From assembly GCA_964597315.1 (NCBI GenBank), contig CAZQXD010000009.1, positions 31,971 through 95,970 of the forward strand: 64,000 nucleotides of DNA, read 5' to 3'. The notes under the pieces were generated by a model. That model ran no database searches. It worked only from the letters and a program-made list of their open reading frames with translations, and was not told the origin of the DNA. The position numbers and the translations under genes were made by a program. This document shows positions 45,262-54,590 of this stretch, in pieces; position 1 is the stretch's first letter; every line of letters begins with the position of its first letter. This stretch comes from CAZQXD01 sp964597315 (lineage in GTDB: Bacteria; Pseudomonadota; Gammaproteobacteria; Competibacterales; Competibacteraceae).

Positions 45262-45364
45262 ACACCCTAGCGGACATCCCCCCTTGGCCTGGACTATGGC
45301 TGCCCCTAGCGGTCTGTATTAGTATCCAAATCATCCTAGCGCCTTCCCCCGACTGGAGCGATCA

Positions 45365-45604
45365 ATGAGCATCCGCGTCAAGTATTTTGCCAGCCTGCGC
45401 GACCGTCTAGGCCGCCGCGAGGACAGTCTGGAGACAGACCAGCCCTTGACCGTGGCCGAAGTCTGGTCGCGGCTGTGGCCGGACACCCCGCTCCCCGCCC
45501 ACATCCTGACCGCCGTGAACATGGAATACACGGACCTGAACCACCCGGTCCGGGACAACGACGAAGTGGCGTTTATGCCGCCGGTCACCGGAGGCGCACC
45601 TTGA
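45365..45604 (+). CDS. moaD: Molybdopterin synthase small subunit MoaD
   Basis: This is a 79-residue ubiquitin-like protein (VKYFASLRDRLGRRED, NDEVAFMPPVTGG). It supplies sulfur as a C-terminal thiocarboxylate. The normal ending is Gly-Gly; here two more residues (Ala-Pro) follow before the TGA, so the glycine pair is not terminal. The TGA overlaps the moaE TTG start. Confidence 0.92.
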   Translation: MSIRVKYFASLRDRLGRREDSLETDQPLTVAEVWSRLWPDTPLPAHILTAVNMEYTDLNHPVRDNDEVAFMPPVTGGAP

Positions 45605-46038
45605 AAATCCAGATCCGCGATACCCCTTTCAACCCTCTGCAAGAACTGGCCAGCCACCAGGAAAGCCTTACCGCCCTACACGGCAGGTATGGAGCCACCG
45701 CCAGTTTTGTGGGCACCATGCGCGAATGCAACGAGGGGGATTCGGTCAGGACCATGACCCTGGAGCATTACCCAGGCATGACCGAGCGGCATCTGGAGCG
45801 GATCGCCGTTGCAGCCGCCGGGCGCTGGGAGCTGCTGGAGACGCTGATTATTCACCGCGTGGGGGCGCTGCACCCCAACGACCCTATTGTGCTGGTGGCG
45901 GTATGGACCCAACATCGGGGCGCGGCTTTTGACGCCTGCCGGTTCATCATGGAGGAGCTGAAATCCCGGGCGCCATTCTGGAAACGGGAAACCCTGCCCA
46001 CCGGTCGGCGCTGGGTGGAGAAAAACACCCCCGGCTAA
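45601..46038 (+). CDS. moaE: Molybdopterin synthase large subunit MoaE
   Basis: This is a 145-residue protein that converts cyclic pyranopterin monophosphate to molybdopterin with MoaD. I start at the TTG at 45601 (MKIQIRDTPFNPLQEL), which overlaps the moaD stop; no ATG is available close by. ATASFVGTMRE and the catalytic lysine region KSRAPFWKRE are intact. Confidence 0.95.
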   Translation: MKIQIRDTPFNPLQELASHQESLTALHGRYGATASFVGTMRECNEGDSVRTMTLEHYPGMTERHLERIAVAAAGRWELLETLIIHRVGALHPNDPIVLVAVWTQHRGAAFDACRFIMEELKSRAPFWKRETLPTGRRWVEKNTPG

Positions 46039-46077
46039 GCTGCCCGCCGGTTCTAATCCCTGTAGTATGGCGCCCCT

Positions 46078-46716
46078 ATGAACGATCAGAATTTGAAATC
46101 CCCCATGGCTAACCGCTTCCGCGGCTTTCTACCGGTGGTAGTGGATGTGGAAACCGGCGGCTTCAACCCCAAAACCGACGCGCTGCTGGAAATCGCCGCA
46201 GTGTTGCTGGACATGGACGCCGACGGCCGACTCATCTCCCAGCGCACCCTGGCCTATCATGTGGAGCCTTTTCCCGGAGCCAATCTGGAACCGGCCTCTT
46301 TGGCGGTCAATGGCATCGACCCCAACCACCCCTTCCGCCGGGCTTTGCCCGAGGCCGACGCCATGGGCCATGTCTTTAAAGCGGTGCGTAACGCCGTTAA
46401 GGACCATGCCTGCACCCGGGCTATTCTGGTGGGCCACAACTCGTCTTTCGATCTGTCCTTTGTGAACGCGGCTGTAAACCGGATCGGGATCAAGCGCAAC
46501 CCGTTCCATCCGTTTAGCAGCTTCGACACCGTCAGCCTGGCCGGCCTGGCTTATGGTCAGACGGTGCTAGCCCGGGCGGCGGTGGCGGCGGGGTTGTCCT
46601 GGGACACCAAAGAAGCCCATTCGGCTCTGTACGATGCCGAACGCACGGCGGCCTTGTTCTGTCACATCGTCAACCGCTGGCAGGACATGGGCGGCTGGTA
46701 TCCGCCAGAGGACTGA
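46078..46716 (+). CDS. rnt: Ribonuclease T
   Basis: This is a 212-residue DEDD-family exonuclease that trims the 3' ends of tRNA and other stable RNAs. The four acidic residues are in VVVDVETGGF, HNSSFDLSF and HSALYDAE. RNase T is found mainly in gammaproteobacteria, which supports the taxonomic call. It begins 39 bp after moaE. Confidence 0.95.
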   Translation: MNDQNLKSPMANRFRGFLPVVVDVETGGFNPKTDALLEIAAVLLDMDADGRLISQRTLAYHVEPFPGANLEPASLAVNGIDPNHPFRRALPEADAMGHVFKAVRNAVKDHACTRAILVGHNSSFDLSFVNAAVNRIGIKRNPFHPFSSFDTVSLAGLAYGQTVLARAAVAAGLSWDTKEAHSALYDAERTAALFCHIVNRWQDMGGWYPPED

Positions 46717-46759
46717 AGCGGGGACAGTCTCCGTTCGGACAGGATTGCGGCCCTACGCT

Positions 46760-47191
46760 CTAAACGTCTTTTTCAAAGACCTGCTGCCACTTGACGGCCA
46801 CAAAGCCCAGCGCCCCATAGAACCGTCGCGCCCCATCCCGCTCCAGTCGGGTCCGTACCCGCGCCCTGGACAGACCCTGAGACTGGGTCCATGCTTCGGC
46901 CGCCGCCATCAGCAGCCGACCAATGCCTTGTCCCCGTCGCGTCTCGTCCACCACCAGCCCGGCAATCTCAGCGAACGGCTCGGACTCCAGGCTCGCTACC
47001 TGGCGGATATGCAGCCAGCCAACCACGGCGCCGCCCCCATCGGCCACCAGAACGGCATGGCCGGGTTCACCGAGGATCGCCGCCAACCGCTCTGCCATGG
47101 GTCCGGGCATGGCCGGATAGCCCAGTTGGCCCGATAAGCCAGCGATGGCCAACGCATCTCCGGCTTGGGCGTTGCGAATTTGGATATCCAT
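46760..47191 (-). CDS. GNAT-family N-acetyltransferase
   Basis: This is a 143-residue single-domain acetyltransferase. ETRRGQGIGRLLMAAAEAW is the acetyl-CoA-binding motif (R/Q-x-x-G-x-G/A), and ARRFYGALGFVAV is the C-terminal signature. The substrate cannot be predicted. It converges with rnt. Confidence 0.9.
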   Translation of the reverse strand: MDIQIRNAQAGDALAIAGLSGQLGYPAMPGPMAERLAAILGEPGHAVLVADGGGAVVGWLHIRQVASLESEPFAEIAGLVVDETRRGQGIGRLLMAAAEAWTQSQGLSRARVRTRLERDGARRFYGALGFVAVKWQQVFEKDV

Positions 47192-47591
47192 GGTTACTGA
47201 TCCCCTGGCGTGACAGCGTGGGCCATATTGAACAAAGCGGCTAAAAACCCTTGCGGGCCTCCCTCACGCCGTTGTAGCAAGGTCCCCCGCTCCGTCTCGG
47301 CTATTGTCGTTTTTACATTCCGCGCCATCGGGCAATCGATGCCTCAGTAAAATGTCGCTTTTCAGAGACAAATATAGACTAGTAAAATCAGCTAATTAGC
47401 CTGTTTTGTCTGTCGCGCCTGTCAGAATACGACGACTAGGCCCGTTTACAAACAGGCATTCAGCTTTCAGCATAAATACACAAATCGTTGATTTATAAAA
47501 ATAAAAAAATTTTGGCGTGATTATTGAATCATTTCCCAGTACAGCATCATAGCCCTGCAATGGCAGGCGACGAACCATGGAGGCGATCCCT
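47192..47591. other. Intergenic region (400 bp) upstream of the lipoprotein gene
   Basis: It is AT-rich from about 47340 to 47530, unlike its surroundings. It includes a weak hairpin (GCCCGTTTAC / AAACAGGC near 47440-47457) and a TTTATAAAAATAAAAAAATTTT tract-like stretch that probably carries the promoter. I see no gene. Confidence 0.4.
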
Positions 47592-48404
47592 ATGAACCGC
47601 ATTATCCCCGCACTGACTGTTGCTGTCCCCTTGGCCCTGTTAGCCACGGCTTGCTCCGAGGAAGCCGCGCCACCCCAGACCCAGGTGGACACACCCGTCG
47701 AACAACGGATGGACTCCAACACCACCCAACCGCTGCCGGTGGCCGGCATGCAAGCCGAGCAGGAAGAACAGGCCAAGGTCAATCAGGCCCTAGAGCAGGC
47801 CGAGGATCACCTGGACCCGGAGATAGCGGAACACCGTGACCGCATGGAGCAGACCATGCAGACCTGGAAAGACCGCATCGACACCTATCAGGCCCGTGTG
47901 TCCAACCAGAGCGGAGAGGCCCAATCCCAAGCCCTGGCCGCCTGGGCCGATCTACAGGCCAAATGGAGCAATCTGAAAGTCGCCTCCGCCGAACAGTGGC
48001 AGGATGCCAAAGGCGCCTTTGACACCTCACTGGCCCGTTTGGAAGACAACTGGGACGAAGCGGCGGCGATGACTGAACAGGCCGCCATGGAAACCACCGA
48101 AACCGCAGCGGATAGCTTCGAGCAAATCAAAGCCCACTATCAGCAGGAAGTAGAGCCTAGGATGGCCATCTGGAGTCGCAAGCTCGACCAGTATCAGGCC
48201 CAGGCCGCCGAGCAGACCGAAGCCGCCGCCGAGCAGACCGAGGACGCGGTGCAGTCTGCCTGGAACGAGGTCCAGAGCCGCTGGCATGCCCTTCAGGAGG
48301 CCAGCGAGGACAACTGGCAGGACGCCAAGGCGTCGTTCAACGAAGCCATGGACCATCTGCAACAACAGTGGGATCAAGTCACCGACGAACAACCCAAAGC
48401 GTAG
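47592..48404 (+). CDS. Coiled-coil lipoprotein
   Basis: This is a 270-residue protein with a lipoprotein signal (LALLATAC at about residues 15-22) and a mature part made of long charged helices. Repeats of a helical unit (WADLQAKWSNLKVASAEQWQ, then WNEVQSRWHALQEASEDNWQ) about 100 residues apart suggest an internal duplication. I start at 47592, with a GGAGG ribosome-binding site. It probably sits at the inner face of the outer membrane. The function is unknown. Confidence 0.8.
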   Translation: MNRIIPALTVAVPLALLATACSEEAAPPQTQVDTPVEQRMDSNTTQPLPVAGMQAEQEEQAKVNQALEQAEDHLDPEIAEHRDRMEQTMQTWKDRIDTYQARVSNQSGEAQSQALAAWADLQAKWSNLKVASAEQWQDAKGAFDTSLARLEDNWDEAAAMTEQAAMETTETAADSFEQIKAHYQQEVEPRMAIWSRKLDQYQAQAAEQTEAAAEQTEDAVQSAWNEVQSRWHALQEASEDNWQDAKASFNEAMDHLQQQWDQVTDEQPKA

Positions 48405-48454
48405 CCGGACTAGCCGGGCGGGGCGCCTGGATTTGACCAGGACCCCGGCCCCCA

Positions 48455-49774
48455 TCAACCAGAATGATGACGAGTCCCCAGGGCGTGGTGCATGCGGCGG
48501 ATGCCATACCAAACGCCGCCCACCACCAGTGGGATAGATAGCCCGGTGAGCAGATCGGCATTAATCGGCAACCCCGCCGCCTTCAGCGCCTTGAAGGCAT
48601 AGCCCACCAGCCCCACCGAATAGTAGCTCAGCACCACCACCGACAGCCCTTCCACGGTTTCCTGGAGCCGCAACTGTAATTGCGCTCGACGGTCCATGGA
48701 GGCCAGCACATCCCGGTTCTGCTGCTCCAGAACCACGTCCACCCGGGTGCGCAGCAGATTGGCGGCCCGGGTGATGCGCTTGGACAGTAGCTCCAGCCGT
48801 TCCCGTAAGGACTCGCAGGTACTCATGGCCGGGCTAAGCCGCCGCTCCATGAATTCCTTGAGGGTGGGTTTGCCCTCGATGCGCTTCTCCCGCAGTTCCT
48901 CGATGCGCCGCCGTACCAAGGCGTAATAGGCTCGGGCGGCGCTGAAGCGATAATGGGTAGCGGCGGCGATACGTTCCACCTCCGAGGCTAGCCCAGACAG
49001 TTCCGTCAGCAACCGCTGTTCGTCCTCCTGGGCGCTGGTGCGGGTCATGGCGGCGGTAAGCTCGGCCAGGGCGCGATCGGCCTGGGTCACCTGCCTCCCA
49101 TATTCCTGGGTCAGTGGTAAAGCCAGCAGGGCCATCATCCGGTAAGTCTCGATCTCCAGAAGCCGCTGCGCCAGCCGACCCGCCTTTCGATCATCCAGGG
49201 CGATATCCCGCACCAGCATCCGCCCGAAACCATCCTCATGGAGCCGGAAATCCGACCAAAATTCGGCCAGCCCCCCAGACACCAGGCTGCCCGCCCATAT
49301 CCCGGAGGGAAACCAGCGTTCCAAATCGGCCTGCCCCGGCGCCGATGCCTGGCGAGACAACAGCGCCAAGTTGATGGCCACCAGCAGTTCACCGGGCAGG
49401 CCGTCCAGCCAGTCGTCGGGAATGCGGGCGATCACCGGCTCGGCAAAGGGGTCGGTAAACTCGTCCCGGCAATAAAAGGTAAAGGTGGAAAACTCGGTGT
49501 GACGCTCCCAGTTCAACCGGCAAGGCCCCAGGTTGATAAACCAATAGTTTGCCCCCTCCGCCGGTCCCTCCACCTGGAAGCGCCGACACAGTTCGACCAC
49601 ATGACGGCGGTCGTCCCCGTCGGTTTCGTCGATCAGCAGGGCAAGATGGGAGGCCCGGGCCGGGGACAATAACCGCACATAGGGCCGGGCGTGGAGTTCA
49701 TTATTGAGGACGCGGCGCTGGGTATGTTCGGCCAGGGCTGCGGGTAGACTGAAAGTGTGATGATCTGAAGGCAT
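48455..49774 (-). CDS. DUF3422 family membrane protein
   Basis: This is a 439-residue protein matching DUF3422. The N-terminal soluble domain starts with RRVLNNELHARPYVRLLSPA, a long helical region follows (about residues 230-350), and two hydrophobic segments close the protein (VVVLSYYSVGLVGYAFKAL and LLTGLSIPLVVGGVWYGI). The role of the family is not established. Confidence 0.9.
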   Translation of the reverse strand: MPSDHHTFSLPAALAEHTQRRVLNNELHARPYVRLLSPARASHLALLIDETDGDDRRHVVELCRRFQVEGPAEGANYWFINLGPCRLNWERHTEFSTFTFYCRDEFTDPFAEPVIARIPDDWLDGLPGELLVAINLALLSRQASAPGQADLERWFPSGIWAGSLVSGGLAEFWSDFRLHEDGFGRMLVRDIALDDRKAGRLAQRLLEIETYRMMALLALPLTQEYGRQVTQADRALAELTAAMTRTSAQEDEQRLLTELSGLASEVERIAAATHYRFSAARAYYALVRRRIEELREKRIEGKPTLKEFMERRLSPAMSTCESLRERLELLSKRITRAANLLRTRVDVVLEQQNRDVLASMDRRAQLQLRLQETVEGLSVVVLSYYSVGLVGYAFKALKAAGLPINADLLTGLSIPLVVGGVWYGIRRMHHALGTRHHSG

Positions 49775-49840
49775 ATCGGGACCGGATTGGCTGGGCCGGG
49801 CGGTCTACTTTACCGGTATGGCCCGTATCTGGCTATGGCG

Positions 49841-50053
49841 CTACCGCTGTTCCCGTTCCAGGGCGCGTTCATGGCAGCGCAGGTCTGCTTCCCTGCCAGA
49901 CTGCTCGTACAGGGCCTGATAGACCTGGGATGTGTGGGGACAGTAGCCAAAATCGCCGCTGGCCTGGGGCGTCGGCGGGCGGTGAGTGGATCGGTCGGAG
50001 GCGCAACCGGCCAACACGGCCAGGGTGGCCGCCGCCAGCAGATGTTTGTTCAT
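49841..50053 (-). CDS. Small lipoprotein (70 aa)
   Basis: The N-terminus has a clear lipobox, LAVLAGCASDR, after a short charged start. The mature part is hydrophilic and holds three further cysteines or charged motifs, including YCPHTSQVYQALYEQSGREA. An AAGGG stretch precedes the ATG. Function unknown. Confidence 0.75.
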   Translation of the reverse strand: MNKHLLAAATLAVLAGCASDRSTHRPPTPQASGDFGYCPHTSQVYQALYEQSGREADLRCHERALEREQR

Positions 50054-50309
50054 GGTGAGACCCTTGGGTTTGGCGAATGCCGCCAGGATAGCATGCTCCT
50101 CGCGCCCAGAGCATTGATAATGAAAAACGCTGTATTTAGAATCAATAGCTTGTGATTATAAAGCCACGTACCCGCCCCTAGGGCCGAGCATCACTCTGTC
50201 CGGTTGGCCGCTTTTCACAGCTTCGTCCGGCATTCAGTGCTAGGCTCAACGAAGGTCAGCTATCGGCCACTTTGCACCTCGCTGGCAAAGACCCGGATAG
50301 GAAAAGCGA

Positions 50310-51407
50310 ATGATCCAGAGAGTAGAAAAATGCATGGCTGCCGTACTCTTAAATGGGCACGGTGGTTTTGAACAACTGGAGTTTCGCACGGATATAGGGG
50401 TACCCGTACCCGATACAGGAGAAGTGTTGATAAAAGTCGGCGCGGCCGGTGTCAACAATACCGACATCAATACCCGCATCGGCTGGTACTCCAAGTCGGT
50501 CACCGGTGGCACAACGACCGAAGGAGGTTCGGGCGGACTCACCGCCGCAAATCACGAAGATGCCAGTTGGGGTAGCGCCACGCTCGTTTTTCCTCGCATT
50601 CAAGGAGCCGACGTTTGCGGAGCAATCGTCGCTGTAGGTCCGGGTGTAGAGGCTGACCGTCAGGGTGAGCGGGTGTTGGTAGAACCCTGTTTGCGAGAAC
50701 CGCTAGGCTGGCGGCCTTATGAAATGTGGTACTTGGGATCAGAATGCGATGGCGGCTTCGCCCAGTATGTCAAGGTAGCCGCCGCCCATGCCCACACCAT
50801 AAACAGCCCCTTGTCCGACCTTGAGCTAGCCTCCTTCCCCTGCTCGTATTCCACCGCCGAGAATATGCTTACGCGAACCGCTCTTGACCATGGCGAAACG
50901 GTCTTGATCACAGGCGCATTCGGTGGGGTCGGTTCTGCTGCGGTGCAACTCGCAAAACGGCGTAAGGCCAAGGTTATCGCCGTTGCCAGCGCCGCCAAGG
51001 CCGATGAGGTTCGGACTTTGGGCGCCGATCAGGTAATCGGACGAGGGGTTTCACTGGAGGCTGAATTGGGACGCGAAAGTGTTGACGTGGTCATTGATCT
51101 GGTGGCCGGTCCCCAGTGGCCTCAACTGCTTCAAATCCTGCGGCGCGGTGGGCGTTATGGGGTGGCGGGCGCCATTGCCGGGCCGATGGTCGAATTGGAC
51201 ATCAGGACGCTCTATTTGAAGGACTTGAGGCTAATGGGATGTACTGTGCTGGAGCCGGAGGTTTTCCGAAACCTGATTGAGCACATCGAACGTGGCGAGA
51301 TTAAGCCAGTCATTTCCGCGACGTATCCATTGGATCAGATTGTCGCGGCCCAAAAAGCATTCCTGAGCAAACAGTTCACGGGAAAAATCGTTCTTGAGAT
51401 ACCTTGA
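50310..51407 (+). CDS. MDR-family alcohol dehydrogenase/quinone oxidoreductase
   Basis: This is a 365-residue protein of the medium-chain reductase type. GVNNTDINTRIGWYS lies in the N-terminal domain, GADVCGAIVAVGPGVE is the typical motif, and the cofactor-binding Rossmann segment is VLITGAFGGVGSAAVQLAK (about residues 197-215). The structural-zinc cysteine cluster is not evident. It overlaps the next gene by 1 bp, so the two are translationally linked. An internal ATG at 50334 is an alternative start. Confidence 0.88.
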   Translation: MIQRVEKCMAAVLLNGHGGFEQLEFRTDIGVPVPDTGEVLIKVGAAGVNNTDINTRIGWYSKSVTGGTTTEGGSGGLTAANHEDASWGSATLVFPRIQGADVCGAIVAVGPGVEADRQGERVLVEPCLREPLGWRPYEMWYLGSECDGGFAQYVKVAAAHAHTINSPLSDLELASFPCSYSTAENMLTRTALDHGETVLITGAFGGVGSAAVQLAKRRKAKVIAVASAAKADEVRTLGADQVIGRGVSLEAELGRESVDVVIDLVAGPQWPQLLQILRRGGRYGVAGAIAGPMVELDIRTLYLKDLRLMGCTVLEPEVFRNLIEHIERGEIKPVISATYPLDQIVAAQKAFLSKQFTGKIVLEIP

Positions 51408-52417
51408 TGAATCCGGTTGATAGACGCAAGACCCAGGCTGCCCTGAGACGGGCCATCATTGCCGTCAAGTCCGATTACTTTGCCTGGCCGGAACACGTTC
51501 AGGAACACTACCGGGTTGCTCTGCCCGACGACGACAGATTCAAAATTGACAAGGTGCTGCTTGCAACGCTCTTTAACATCCGAGCGGATACTCCAGAAGC
51601 CATGGCTGCGGCGTTTGATGACTTCGACGAGACCCAGTATCTGCTGTATAACAGCGCCATCTTGCCCCTCACGGGCATCGGCGACGATTGTTTTTACCTC
51701 ACCGAGTGGCTAGGTGAGCATAAAACCTTGCTCGATTTCGCAACCCTATACGATTACGACTACGCCGATCACGACTTCCAGGAACAAGCGCGAGCAGCGG
51801 AGTTCCCGGACTATACGGCTAAACCCTATCGGGGCAGCCTCTACCATACCTGGGCGCGTTTATTGATCGACGGCGCTTTCTACTATGCCAATCTGTCCAT
51901 GGTGGCGGGCTATATTTACAGTCAGCTAGATGATTTCGGGTCCGACCGAATTCGCGAACTCATCCCCCATGTCTATGTGGCTGGCCCGAATCATGGCAAG
52001 CGCGAAGGTAACGGTAGGCTGTGGGACCGGCGTGCGGATGCCGGTGGCCAGGAGGCGCAACTGAAAGAGTTACGCCAGCGTTATTACCGTTATACGGCGG
52101 CCCGCTGGGAGGCCCTTTCCCAGCGCCTGGACAAGCAGGCGGAAGGCAAAGTTTACCAGGTTGATCAAAATCAGGAGCACGAGCCGCACATGGATTTTAT
52201 GTTTACCGATAAGACGGTTTTACAGGCCGTGCGGTTTCGTCATTTTATGAGCGACTGCCGGGCCATGATGGGCGATAGCCAGGAACTGCAAACACTCATC
52301 GATCAAGAACGCCTGGCCGCGCGGGTCTACCTGGCGCACCACTATCAGGATATTCTCGAAAACTTCGATCCGACCATCGTCGAGTTTCGGAAGAAACGGA
52401 AGATCATTGTGAAGTAG
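51407..52417 (+). CDS. Unknown protein (336 aa) coupled to an MDR dehydrogenase
   Basis: The ATG at 51407 lies within the stop of the upstream dehydrogenase. I do not recognise a family. The protein is acidic, soluble and rich in Tyr, Asp and His (for example FATLYDYDYADHDFQEQA, and DQNQEHEPHMDFMF). It has no membrane segment or signal peptide. It could be a helical enzyme partner that acts on the same substrate, but nothing in the sequence proves that. Confidence 0.8.
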   Translation: MNPVDRRKTQAALRRAIIAVKSDYFAWPEHVQEHYRVALPDDDRFKIDKVLLATLFNIRADTPEAMAAAFDDFDETQYLLYNSAILPLTGIGDDCFYLTEWLGEHKTLLDFATLYDYDYADHDFQEQARAAEFPDYTAKPYRGSLYHTWARLLIDGAFYYANLSMVAGYIYSQLDDFGSDRIRELIPHVYVAGPNHGKREGNGRLWDRRADAGGQEAQLKELRQRYYRYTAARWEALSQRLDKQAEGKVYQVDQNQEHEPHMDFMFTDKTVLQAVRFRHFMSDCRAMMGDSQELQTLIDQERLAARVYLAHHYQDILENFDPTIVEFRKKRKIIVK

Positions 52418-52422
52418 ATACA

Positions 52423-52455
52423 GCGAGGAACGAACCGCGTCACCCGTGAACCACG
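52423..52455 (+). repeat. REP-like element, copy 1
   Basis: GCGAGGAACGAACCGCGTCACCCGTGAACCACG is about 33 bp and matches sequences at 60081-60114 and, inverted, at 60252-60293. The shared core is GAACGAACCGC. It lies just after the unknown gene. Confidence 0.6.
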
Positions 52456-52484
52456 AACTCAATATCGCGGTCAGGTGTATCCCT

Positions 52485-53288
52485 TTAGTGCATCACGTCG
52501 GCCAAAACCGTCTCGATAACCCGTACAATGTCTTGGGATTTCCGTGGATCAAGGGCATCGGGATGGGGAGAGGCAAACTGCCCTGAATCGTTGTCGAAAT
52601 ACTGACCGGAAGCGTCGGTGAATTCATCGTCCAATGCCGCGCGGCAAAGTATGTCCGCACCGATGCGGATATCGCCGCCAGCCACTCCAAAGCCTTCTCT
52701 TACCATCTTGCTGCCAAGCATGGACCCGGGATTGACGGCGATAATGATCGGGGCGTCGTCTTTTCTTGCCAATTCGCGAGACCACATGGTTATCGCCAAC
52801 TTACTCTGGGCATAGGCTTCCATGTCGGGCAGCCGGGCCTGTCCGGACAGCGCTTGGGGCTCCACTGGAGACTGGGCGGCGGAAGACAGGTTGACCACTC
52901 GCCCGGACGCGCCCAGCAACGGCATAAGCCGTTGTGTCAATAAATAGGGGGCAATCGTATTGACCGCGAACCTGATATCCAGCCCGTCCCGCGTGGTGGT
53001 CTCCGGAGTGCGGAAAACCCCGGCATTGTTGATCAGCACATGGAGTGTCTCGTGTCGTTCGGCCACGGCTTTTGCAAGCGCCTCGACATCGGTCATACGC
53101 GACAGATCCGCCAGATAGCTTTCCACACGCCCACCATCCGGCAGCGCGGAAAGCTGCTTTTCAGTTTCCTCCAGTTTTGCTGCGTTACGTCCGTGCAACA
53201 GAACATAATGGCCCCGCGAAACCAGCATCCTGGCCGTAGCCAAGCCGATGCCGTCGGTCGAACCGGTCACAAGAATAGTTTTCTGCAC
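52485..53288 (-). CDS. SDR-family oxidoreductase
   Basis: This is a 267-residue short-chain dehydrogenase. VTGSTDGIGLA is the cofactor motif, NNAGV and the catalytic pair (Tyr in MEAYAQSK with Lys four residues on) are present, and NLSSAAQS gives the serine. I start at the GTG at 53288, which has AAGGAG upstream; a GTG at 53306 in the same frame lacks one. The substrate is unknown. Confidence 0.9.
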   Translation of the reverse strand: MQKTILVTGSTDGIGLATARMLVSRGHYVLLHGRNAAKLEETEKQLSALPDGGRVESYLADLSRMTDVEALAKAVAERHETLHVLINNAGVFRTPETTTRDGLDIRFAVNTIAPYLLTQRLMPLLGASGRVVNLSSAAQSPVEPQALSGQARLPDMEAYAQSKLAITMWSRELARKDDAPIIIAVNPGSMLGSKMVREGFGVAGGDIRIGADILCRAALDDEFTDASGQYFDNDSGQFASPHPDALDPRKSQDIVRVIETVLADVMH

Positions 53289-53399
53289 TAGATATTTCTC
53301 CTTCACTCAAGAGAAGTCTGGCAGAGTGTGGTCGGCCAGACGCTTCAGCATTGTCTCGATATCCGCCCGCTTCGACGATCCTTCAATTCTGGCAATACC

Positions 53400-54386
53400 T
53401 TAGATTTCCACGACCACTTTACCCATGGCTTTTCCGCTGGTTAAACGATCATGTGCTTTGCCGACCTCTTCGAGGCCAAATTGTGTTTCATCAAGCAATG
53501 GCTTCAAGGCGCCCGCATCCACAATCTCGGCCAGCTTCGCCAGAATAGCGCCGTGGTCTTCTCGTTTGTGGTCGTACAGCATGGGAATCAGCATAAAGAC
53601 AACGTGCAGTGACAGACCTTTAAAGTGCGCGGGCGTCAAATCCAGCTCGCACAGGGAGACCGTTGTAATGACCTGTCCGTTCAGTGCGGCCGCTTCAAAG
53701 GAATTCGTCATATTAGCCCCGCCAACTGAATCGTAAACCACATCGAAGCCAGAGCCATTGGTATATTTCGCCACATAATCCGCGACTTTTTCGGTCTTAT
53801 AGTTGATGGACATGGCGCCATACTCTTCAATAATACCAGCCTGCTTCTCGCCAGAGACTGTCCCATAGACAGCGGCGTTCAGGTGCTTGGCCAATTGCAC
53901 GGCAACATGCCCCACCCCTCCCGTACCGCCGTGAACCAGCACTTTCTGGCCAGCATGGACACCAGCCCTTTGCAGGCCCTCATAGGCGGTGATGCCGACC
54001 AGAGGCAGTGCCGCCGCCTCGCGCATTGAAAGGGTTTTCGGTTTGTGGGCAATCAGTTTGGCATCGGCCAGCATGTACTCCGCAAGCGCGCCTTGGAGAT
54101 CCGCGAGACCTCCGGCGCAGCCGTAAACCTCATCCCCTTGAGCAAAGCCGGTGACACCCTCGCCGACAGCGTCTATGACGTCCGCAAAATCCATACCCAG
54201 CACTGCGGGCGGAACAGGCGAAAGAGGTAACTGGCTACCCATTTGGCGGATCATTGTATCCACCGTGTTGACACTGGTTGCGGCCACGCGCACGACCACA
54301 TGTCCAGGTTTTGCATTGGGCTGGGGGAACTCGGTTAATTGGAATTCGGCATTGTCGCCATATTCATTAAGGGCCATGGCTTTCAT
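53400..54386 (-). CDS. Zinc-type alcohol dehydrogenase/quinone oxidoreductase
   Basis: This is a 328-residue medium-chain reductase. VLGMDFADVIDAVGEGV and the Rossmann segment VLVHGGTGGVGHVAVQLAK are clear. No structural zinc cluster is present, which fits the quinone-oxidoreductase group. I start at the ATG at 54386 with GGGAGAAG upstream; a TTG precedes it. The TnpB element lies immediately upstream. Confidence 0.9.
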   Translation of the reverse strand: MKAMALNEYGDNAEFQLTEFPQPNAKPGHVVVRVAATSVNTVDTMIRQMGSQLPLSPVPPAVLGMDFADVIDAVGEGVTGFAQGDEVYGCAGGLADLQGALAEYMLADAKLIAHKPKTLSMREAAALPLVGITAYEGLQRAGVHAGQKVLVHGGTGGVGHVAVQLAKHLNAAVYGTVSGEKQAGIIEEYGAMSINYKTEKVADYVAKYTNGSGFDVVYDSVGGANMTNSFEAAALNGQVITTVSLCELDLTPAHFKGLSLHVVFMLIPMLYDHKREDHGAILAKLAEIVDAGALKPLLDETQFGLEEVGKAHDRLTSGKAMGKVVVEI

Positions 54387-54547
54387 CAAACTTCTCCCAA
54401 GGGTTGTTTAAAAAGTCTACAAAATGTAATCAATTCAATTAGCTTTGCCACACGCCCCGAAACGTGCCTCGCGGGCAAGCGCGGACTCATGGCCGCCATC
54501 ACGAGCAAAGCCCTTGATTCTAAGAATGAGCTATCGGGGGTGTGTAT

Positions 54548-54590
54548 TTGACATCCTCCCCGCTGTGAACGGCGGGGATTCCTACGCCCC
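54548..54590 (-). mobile_element. Right end of the IS605-type element
   Basis: Read on the minus strand, this lies just beyond the tnpB stop. It forms GGAATCCCCGC...GCGGGGAGGATGTCAA with a 6-bp stem (CCCCGC / GCGGGG, 54558-54577). In such elements this region ends the guide-RNA scaffold, and the next bases of flanking DNA act as the guide. Confidence 0.75.

Noticed and set aside
47396..47782. Minus-strand frame overlapping the coiled-coil lipoprotein start
   Set aside because: It conflicts with the plus-strand lipoprotein that has a good ribosome-binding site and lipobox.
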